Source of the DNA: Ochromonadaceae sp. CCMP2298
Taxonomy: Eukaryota > Sar > Synurophyceae > Ochromonadales > Ochromonadaceae
Direction: 5' to 3'
NCBI GenBank assembly: GCA_026770595.1
Contig: MU634327.1
Coordinates: forward strand, 1 to 13,219
Length of the DNA stretch: 13,219 nt
Position numbers and translations under genes: made by a program
The notes under the pieces: model-generated
The model's database searches: none
The model's input: only the letters and a program-made list of their open reading frames with translations
Told to the model about the DNA's origin: nothing
Part shown: piece after piece, positions 7,772 through 13,219 of the stretch
Layout: every line of letters begins with the position of its first letter
Numbering within the stretch: position 1 is the stretch's first letter

Positions 7772-8661
7772 GATTCGAACTGACGAGCGCGCGGCAGTAA
7801 GACCACTGAAGGAAACACTCTGTCCCGGACTGCAGCGATGTAGGAAGACGTGGCAGGTCTATCGAAGCAACTGAACTGAGGATGCCATAACAGATCAAGA
7901 AGACGCTTCGATGCCGAGCCAAGCGAGGTCTTTCTGCGGCTTTCTTTTCCGCTAGGCCGGTCGAATCCGAATCCGCCCTCTAAAGGGGTATTCCCATATA
8001 GCCAAAATTATAGAAACCATTCAAACTTCTCTCCACCTTATTATCTTTCCTATCCAAGGACTCTAATCATACGAGTCGATGTGCTAATATCTATCTTGTA
8101 TGCCTGATGTGTCGTAGAATTAAAGATATCGTCTAATTTGGTGGCGTGGGCGCTTTCCCCACACTAAAAGCGAAAATGAGAGATCCTGTGGATCTATCGC
8201 TCCTTATTCTAAAATTGCTTATCCACATTCTTAAGACTATCTTTACTAATCCGCATTAATAATCTATTTGATACTGGTAATTGATTATGTACCGGTACAT
8301 GTGTAATGGAGTCAGAAGAAAGTTATACGAAACCCGCCATCGAACATCTTGACCGGACTTGGAGAGCGGTTACCTGCTGCCCGTTTTTTGAAAAGCCGGG
8401 CGAAGGGGAGGAGGGGAGGATGTGCTCGCATCTTTCGCAACTTCTCTCGCTTCGAGCAGCTCTATCCCTGCAGCTCGGCCCGTCTGCTCCTGTGCCAGCT
8501 CCGCCAGATACGCGCAGCAGTCGTTCGCGGCTGAGACACTGGAAAGCCCTTGAGAGTCAGCTCCACTGGTGCCTGATCTCCTGGCGCAGCCGGTAATTCG
8601 ACAGACCTCGTCGACTTCCTCAGCATATCGCGCCCTGGCCGAGTAATCATAGCTTGTCGAG
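7772..8661. other. Divergent spacer between RPN1 and CLUAP1, with AT-rich core
   Basis: About 890 bases with a GC-richer flank on each side and an AT-rich core at roughly 7980-8300. I see no tRNA or recognisable protein. Small structures: a hairpin with agatcc/ggatct arms (8181-8195) nested in agcga/tcgct (8169-8201), and a 14-base palindrome atgtaccggtacat (8287-8300). The part 8374-8661 overlaps the open minus-strand frame listed separately. Promoters of both flanking genes should lie here, but no clear TATA or initiator motif stands out. Confidence 0.55.
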
Positions 8662-8732
8662 ATGTCGTATCGGGAATTGCGAAGTAAGTACCCGCAGCGA
8701 CGGAACTGAGTGCCTGGGCGGATGGTCGAAGT
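8374..8732 (-). other. Open minus-strand frame without ATG, possible exon
   Basis: About 120 codons are open on the minus strand, including YAEEVDEVCRITGCARRSG and CCAYLAELAQEQTGRAAG. It ends exactly at a CAG/GTAACC donor (exon end 8374). It overlaps CLUAP1 exon 1 and part of its first intron on the other strand, has no start codon, and I recognise no family. It may be an exon fragment or chance in GC-rich DNA. Confidence 0.15.
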
Positions 8733-10549
8733 TCAATTCCTCTCACCTCCGTTTTCTTTCTTTCTTCACTCTGCACCTAGACTTCACTGAGATCATGCGG
8801 GCCCTGGGCTATCCACGATTGATATCGGTACGTTAGATTCTTAACCGCATTCAGAACCATGTACAACTCGCGGGAGGAAAAACAACATCGCGGCATTTCT
8901 CTAACCTTTCCTTGCCTCTTGTGCCTTTGCGTCTTTGTCTGTGCGCCCGTGCGTCGCTTCTAACTACCAGATGGAGAACTTCCGCAAGCCCAATTTCGAG
9001 CTGGTGGCCGACATCCTCTACTGGATGGTGAAGCTGTACGACCCCGAGACCACGCTCTCCGACAGAGTCGAGTTCGAGAACGAGCGCGTGCAGTTCCTGA
9101 CCGGCATCGCGGTGCTGATGGCTACGAAGGCGCGGCTGAAGCTGAACACCAAGAAGCTCTACGCCTCCGACGGGCGCGCGGTGCAGGAATTGCTCAAGCT
9201 GGCCTCCCTGCTGTACAAGGCAACCTCCACGGCGGCCCGGAAGTTCGAGGAGGAGGGGGTGCCCCCGCCCATCAAGATGCAGGAGGTAAAGGTCGCGCGA
9301 CAGCTGGCTTCCGACATCACTCAGTCGGGAGCCACCCTCTACGACCTGATGGAGAACGAGGCAGACGACCGCGTAGAGCGCGCTCGCGCGCTGCGCTTCC
9401 TGGACCTGGCGGCGTCCACCTCTGAAGGGCCGCGCGAGCAGCAGTACATCGAGCGCAGCATCCGGGACGTGATCGACTCCACCAAGCAGGGGCTGGAGGA
9501 CAGCCGCAAGGAGTGCGAGGAGCTGGAGGCGGACGAGCGCAACCTGGAGAGCAAGATTCTGAAGAAGAGCGAGGAGCTGGAGCGCACGGAGAAGCGACTT
9601 AAGAGTCTGGAGAACGTGCGCCCGCAGTTTATGGAGGAGGCGGAGAAGCTGGAGAAGGAGCTGCAGCGTTACTACGAGGTGTACATGGACAAGCACCGCA
9701 ACTTGGACTACCTTGAGTTCGAGCTGGACAAGTACAAGCGCAGTGAGGAGGAGCGGATGGCGGAGCACGAGCGGAAGCTGAGGAAGATGCGGGAGAGGCT
9801 GCTGCGCGAAGAGGTGGACCTGCTGAGGGGGGGCAGGGAGGAGAGCGAGACCAAAAACGGCGGGGGGGCGGGAGAGGCTCGCAGAGACTATTATGGAGGG
9901 GCGGGTTCCGGCTCAGGGTGAGGACACTATATGCTATGCGCGGGGCGCCAGGCGTTACTTTTTAACCCCATTGTTTGGCTCTGTATTTCTCCAACCACAT
10001 ACCGCCCTCCGCATATCTTGCATCCTCATCCTCACCCTACTTCCGACCACTCTCCCTCCCACCCCATCACCCCTCACTCCAGGGCTGGACGATCCCGAGT
10101 ACAGGGCTCTATGGCAGGCGCACAGCGCGGGGGCGCCTCAGATGGCGAGTCCAGCGACGACGACGAGAGCGACTCGGGGAACAGGGAGGGCAGCGACGAG
10201 GAGGAGGAGATATCGGTGAGCCTTGACAGCCCAAGGGGCGGGGGGGGGGGGCGGTCCTGCGTGTGCTTTCGTTTCCTTGCTGATCCACTCATCTTCTTTT
10301 CTGCTTACTCTTTCCTATTTCCCTATTGTTCTTTATATCTCTGCCTGCGATCCTGTACACTGTTCTCTGTGTACTGCGGCGCCACAGCTGGGCGACAAGC
10401 GCAGCGGCGCGGGTAGGCAGGGTGGCGCCGCTCGGCCGGCCCGTGCTGAGGAGGAGGACTACTTAGATGACGGCGACGAAGAGGGAGAAGATGAAGAAGA
10501 CGATGCAGAAGACGACGGAGAATTCTCGGGCTCTGATGGTGACTTCTAA
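8662..10549 (+). CDS. IFT38: CLUAP1 / IFT38 / DYF-3, intraflagellar transport complex B subunit, five exons
   Basis: Exons: 8662-8683, 8781-8827, 8971-9917, 10083-10215, 10388-10549; total 436 residues (human CLUAP1 is 413). Exons 1-3 join to [20 protein letters not shown] and LISMENFRKPNFELV, close to human [20 protein letters not shown] and HISMENFRTPNFGLV. IFT38 is a core subunit of IFT-B needed to build cilia. Residues 1-170 form the CH-like N-terminal part (MATKARLKLNTKKLYASDG; ELLKLASLLYKA). A long coiled coil spans about 192-308, and the C-terminus is highly acidic, ending GSDGDF, similar to the DNDF end of animal homologues. Donors: GTAAGT, GTACGT, GTGAGG, GTGAGC; acceptors TAG or CAG. 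Intron lengths are 97, 143, 165 and 172 bases. Exon 4 sequence is the least certain but its frame is the acidic one and joins phases exactly. Confidence 0.93.
10216..10387 (+). other. CLUAP1 intron 4 with 12-base G tract
   Basis: The intron starts GTGAGC and ends GCCACAG. A run of 12 G lies at 10240-10251, preceded by ggggc. It joins EEEEIS to LGDKRSGAG; reading through gives Gly-rich then hydrophobic sequence without family support. Confidence 0.75.
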
Positions 10550-10699
10550 GAACTATGATGAGGAGCAGTGGCTTGTTTAGTGATAAAGTAAAAAGAATCC
10601 GAAACCACTTTGGTGCAATTAATCCTCATATCCACTATTATTATTAACAATTGCAGCATCCACCGCTGCTCCATCCTCCCCATCCTGCAATTAGTTCCA
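10550..10699. other. Convergent spacer between CLUAP1 and SDE2
   Basis: 150 bases hold the 3' ends of both genes. There is an AT-rich tract with tattattattaa near 10637-10650 and a short ataaag/aaaaag stretch at 10580-10600, but no standard AATAAA polyadenylation signal is seen. Confidence 0.6.
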
Positions 10700-12931
10700 C
10701 TATTTCGTCTTCTTCGCCTTTAGTTTGTTATCTATCTGCTCCGGCTGCAGGCCACGCACCGACATTAATCGCTGGGCCCGTTCTTGCAATGTTCCCCCGG
10801 ACTTAAGAGCACGTGCATCGAGGAGGAACTTTAGGTGCTGGGGCCCCAGTGCCTCCACCTGGGACAGGTCTGCGAAGGCTTCTGAGGCGAGATCGATGTC
10901 CTGGAACTCCAGGGAGGGCTGGGCGGCTTCTGCCCCAGCCCCTGCCTCTGCCCCTGCCTGTGCCTTCGTCGGCTTCGACTTGCTGGGAATCACTGGGGCC
11001 TGGGTTTCCAGGGCTGCCACTGTCTCTCCTTGTGCCTTAGTCGGCTTCGATTTGCTGGGGGGCACTAGGGCCTGGGTTTCCAGGGCTGCCTTGGGCTCAG
11101 CCTCGCTCCCCTTATCGACCGACTCCGGAGCGCTGTCTGCAATCAGGTCGTAGAAGGGACTGAACTGGGGAACACTCGCCTTGGCGCCCTTCCCCTTCTT
11201 GCCCTTGCTGGCGCTGCCCCCCTCCTTCAACACCTCATTGCACACCTCGTTGGGCGCGTATTTAAAGGGGCTATTTCCCAGGTTCAGAACTAGGGACTCT
11301 TGCGCCTCTAGGGACACAGCAGGACGCAAAGCGCTCAGATCCGCTAAGCTCTGCACCGGAAACTCAAAAGCCGCTCCGTAGTACGTGCCGTTAACTGAGT
11401 AGGAAATAGTCCCCTGTGCCTCTGCGACTGCCGCTTTCCTCTTCTTAGTCCCTGTCTCAGGGGTGAGCTGCAGGTAGCAGCCCACCACGTCGCCGGCCTT
11501 CCAGATGCTGCCCGTCTGCGGCCCGTAAGCTGCGCTGCCCCCATTGTGCCACTTCATCTGCCGGTACCCGTCGTACCCCCACGAGTGAGAGTCGTCGCCC
11601 ACACCGTCTGCCTCGACCGCCTCACCTTGCTCCTTCTCCTCCCCACTCGCCTTCCCGCCACTTTGGCCACTACTGCCACTACCACTACTACCGCTGCCGC
11701 TGCTTGGGACGAAATCGCCATCCGCCCATCCCAGCTGCATGAGCCCGTCAGACAGCATTGTCACCTCGTAGTACCAACCGCCCCCGCGCCTCATCGCGCC
11801 GCAGTCGAAGGCCTCGACGTCCACCAGCACGGTTGCGAAGGAGCTCACGCCCGTCACCTCAGGGCAGTTGCGCACACTCCCCTCGCCCCCCGCATCCCCT
11901 GCGCTCTCTGCGCCCACGGCACTGCCCTTCGCGCGGGTGACCAGCACGTTCCCCGAGGCCACCCGCAGGTACTCCATGGACATGCCCTCCTCCTCCAGCG
12001 CCTGGGCGGGATCGAGGTCCGCCCCCTCCGCCCCCTCACTCTCCTCCTCCGCGCCCGAAAATTTCTCTTCCCCAGCCGGCCCCACCACACCCGTGCCCAC
12101 AATCTCACCGGAGCTGGCAATGGCACCGCTGGCGAGTAGCTTGGTGCGCTTTGCGGCCCTGAGGCCAGTCATGACCAGGTCCGCCAGCTCGTCCTCCTGC
12201 TTGGCCGCCCGGTATAGTACGTCCAAGTAGGCGTCCTTCTTCGCCCCCGCCTCCTCTCTCTTCTTGCGCGCCTCCGCCTCGACCATTTTCTCCCGCGCAT
12301 CGCCCTGCATCTGCTCCACGCCGTGCGCGAACTCGCACCGCCGTCCGCGGGGGCAGCCCCAGTGCGCGGGGGCTCCTGGAGGGGCCGGCCGCCGCTCCCT
12401 CGCGCGCGTCCAATCGATGCACAGCACCGTCCCTCTGCGGGGCTTCAAGAATTGCTTCCTTTTGTCCACCTTCACACCCTCTGCCCAGGCGGGCGCTGAG
12501 AGGAACCATAGGTCGATGCCGGTGGGCGTCTCGTCCGCGCTGAAGGTCTCTCCGCGATCCTTGCTCTCCTTCCACTTCTGCAGCAGCAGCTCGTCATTTA
12601 CGTGCCGCAGGCGCCGGCCACTGAGATCGCGGCAGGCGCCGAAGTCGACGGTTTTTCGGTGCGCCTTTTGCTTCGCTAGAGCACGCAGCTGCGCGCCGAA
12701 CCCGCCCTTGCCACCGCGCAGTCCACCAGCCAGCGAGGCGCGCACGATAATCGTCGGCTTGTCGTCGACCACGGAGTCATCGTCAAGTAGCCTGCCATCG
12801 CTCTGCAGTGCTATGAGCTCGCTGGGAACACCCCCCTCTTCATATAGGCGGTCCTTAATCTCCCGGCCGGTCGGGAGCCACTCGAACTGCAGCACATGCG
12901 TCTGCTGGAAGTGCACAATCAACTGCGCCAT
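10700..12931 (-). CDS. SDE2: SDE2 homologue with Ub-like, zinc-finger-like, SPRY and SAP regions
   Basis: A single-exon, 743-residue protein from ATG 12931 ([20 protein letters not shown]). SDE2 proteins act in pre-mRNA splicing and DNA replication-stress control; their N-terminal ubiquitin-like fold is cut after a double Gly to expose Lys. Here [15 protein letters not shown] (71-85) gives the cleavage point after G74, followed by [15 protein letters not shown] (100-114), the family's most diagnostic segment. A cysteine/histidine cluster [13 protein letters not shown] (192-204: C193, C199, H203) looks like a CCCH zinc finger, with the first cysteine (perhaps C171) unusually distant. A charged helix follows (205-265). 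Residues about 355-560 form a SPRY domain ([55 protein letters not shown]). The C-terminal SAP-like part, [20 protein letters not shown] followed by QRLMSVRGL (about 700-728), matches the end of animal SDE2. The frame is open further upstream to 13180, but the family N-terminus fits 12931. Confidence 0.93.
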   Translation of the reverse strand: MAQLIVHFQQTHVLQFEWLPTGREIKDRLYEEGGVPSELIALQSDGRLLDDDSVVDDKPTIIVRASLAGGLRGGKGGFGAQLRALAKQKAHRKTVDFGACRDLSGRRLRHVNDELLLQKWKESKDRGETFSADETPTGIDLWFLSAPAWAEGVKVDKRKQFLKPRRGTVLCIDWTRARERRPAPPGAPAHWGCPRGRRCEFAHGVEQMQGDAREKMVEAEARKKREEAGAKKDAYLDVLYRAAKQEDELADLVMTGLRAAKRTKLLASGAIASSGEIVGTGVVGPAGEEKFSGAEEESEGAEGADLDPAQALEEEGMSMEYLRVASGNVLVTRAKGSAVGAESAGDAGGEGSVRNCPEVTGVSSFATVLVDVEAFDCGAMRRGGGWYYEVTMLSDGLMQLGWADGDFVPSSGSGSSGSGSSGQSGGKASGEEKEQGEAVEADGVGDDSHSWGYDGYRQMKWHNGGSAAYGPQTGSIWKAGDVVGCYLQLTPETGTKKRKAAVAEAQGTISYSVNGTYYGAAFEFPVQSLADLSALRPAVSLEAQESLVLNLGNSPFKYAPNEVCNEVLKEGGSASKGKKGKGAKASVPQFSPFYDLIADSAPESVDKGSEAEPKAALETQALVPPSKSKPTKAQGETVAALETQAPVIPSKSKPTKAQAGAEAGAGAEAAQPSLEFQDIDLASEAFADLSQVEALGPQHLKFLLDARALKSGGTLQERAQRLMSVRGLQPEQIDNKLKAKKTK
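10961..11090 (-). repeat. Imperfect 72-base tandem repeat within SDE2
   Basis: Two 58-base blocks, 10961-11018 and 11033-11090, begin tgcctt and end gggctgcc, offset by 72 bases. They encode [20 protein letters not shown] (615-634) and [20 protein letters not shown] (639-658), a low-complexity linker between the SPRY and SAP parts. Confidence 0.85.
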
Positions 12932-13219
12932 CGGATGTGCTTTGTAGCGGGAGGTTGAAGTCCTGACCGGATCTGCCGCTGGGGATGCTGCTCCGGTGAC
13001 GTGCGTGCGCGTGTCAACCCTCCAGCAGCGTCCTTGGTCTCCGTCCTGGAGGAGGAGTCCTTGATCCCATGCGCCATATTTTGCCCCTCCCCGCTGCAGT
13101 ATTTGGCGCCTGGTCCGAACTGGCGTCAAAATTGTGCGCAAAATTATTTTTGGGGGTGAAACGCCTAAATATCGAAACATGCACCCAAAAATGCAACTTA
13201 GATATCACTCATAGATACT
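12932..13219 (-). promoter_or_regulatory. SDE2 upstream region with an E2F-like site
   Basis: The sequence upstream of SDE2 holds the 30-base repeat and, at 13102-13110, tttggcgcc, which fits the E2F consensus TTTSGCGC and lies about 170 bases before the ATG. E2F sites are common in front of replication/S-phase genes, which would suit SDE2, but an 8-9 base match is weak evidence. The far end (13130-13219) is AT-rich. Confidence 0.3.
12964..12993 (-). repeat. 30-base perfect repeat, copy B, upstream of SDE2
   Basis: Reverse-complement match to 4375-4404 over 30 of 30 bases. It lies 32 bases upstream of the SDE2 ATG in sense orientation, so it is probably inside the 5'-UTR or at the core promoter. 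Upstream weak similarity (ggacgctgctggaggg here, ggacgttggaggg there) hints at a longer shared unit. Confidence 0.85.

Noticed and set aside
8306-8596. Plus-strand 96-residue frame starting MESEESYTKPAIEHLDRTW
   Set aside because: No recognisable domain, skewed composition, and overlaps the opposite-strand open frame; no clear splice link to CLUAP1.
8851-9768. 305-residue minus-strand frame opposite CLUAP1 exon 3
   Set aside because: Leu/Val/His/Gln-rich antisense shadow of a coiled-coil gene (GAG/CTG codons read in reverse).
11546-12947. Plus-strand frames of 197 and 227 residues opposite SDE2
   Set aside because: Low-complexity antisense shadows in GC-rich coding DNA; SDE2 explains the region fully.
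12932-13180. Longer start for SDE2 at the upstream in-frame ATG (13180)
   Set aside because: The extra 83 residues have no family counterpart and include the 30-base repeat; the ubiquitin-like fold begins at ATG 12931.

Overview
The window looks like nuclear DNA of a flagellated eukaryote, most likely a stramenopile alga or related protist. Genes carry GT-AG spliceosomal introns (mostly about 100-170 bases) and the neighbours include a 26S proteasome subunit, an intraflagellar-transport subunit and an SDE2 homologue. The strongest taxonomic hint is a secreted-type protein with a long proline/serine/glutamine 'PSxQPS' stalk, a style I associate with stramenopile proteins. I cannot name a species.

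Layout. 1-1670 (minus): 3'-truncated gene for a secreted/cell-surface protein with a hydrophobic leader, seven near-identical FG-GAP/VCBS calcium-binding repeats and a PSxQPS stalk that runs off the left edge. 1773-2458 (minus): decayed-looking segment resembling the N-terminal and zinc-ribbon part of MCM5, split over three frames; it may be a gene fragment upstream of, or partly captured by, the first gene. 2459-2870: intergenic, with a fold-back repeat. 2871-3921 (minus): two-exon DUF2064/TIGR04282-type nucleotide-sugar transferase (the family linked to arsenosugar synthesis). 3922-4477: divergent spacer. 4478-4786 (plus): small Dabb (stress-responsive alpha/beta barrel) protein, with a possible spliced 3' extension ending at 4927. 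4924-7771 (minus): Rpn1/PSMD2, two exons, complete. 7772-8661: spacer with an AT-rich core and an unexplained open frame. 8662-10549 (plus): CLUAP1/IFT38/DYF-3, five exons, complete. 10700-12931 (minus): SDE2 homologue with an unusual ubiquitin-like / zinc-finger-like / SPRY / SAP architecture. 12932-13219: its upstream region.

The genes do not form a functional operon; they are compactly arranged, unrelated eukaryotic genes in divergent and convergent pairs. Links beyond housekeeping: the MCM5-like fragment and SDE2 both belong to DNA replication/genome stability, but nothing here shows they work together. The most striking non-genic signal is a 30-base perfect repeat placed in sense orientation just upstream of two unrelated genes (Dabb and SDE2). 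I found no convincing evidence of a wholly new biological system; all functional names rest on recognition of sequence motifs, without database searches.
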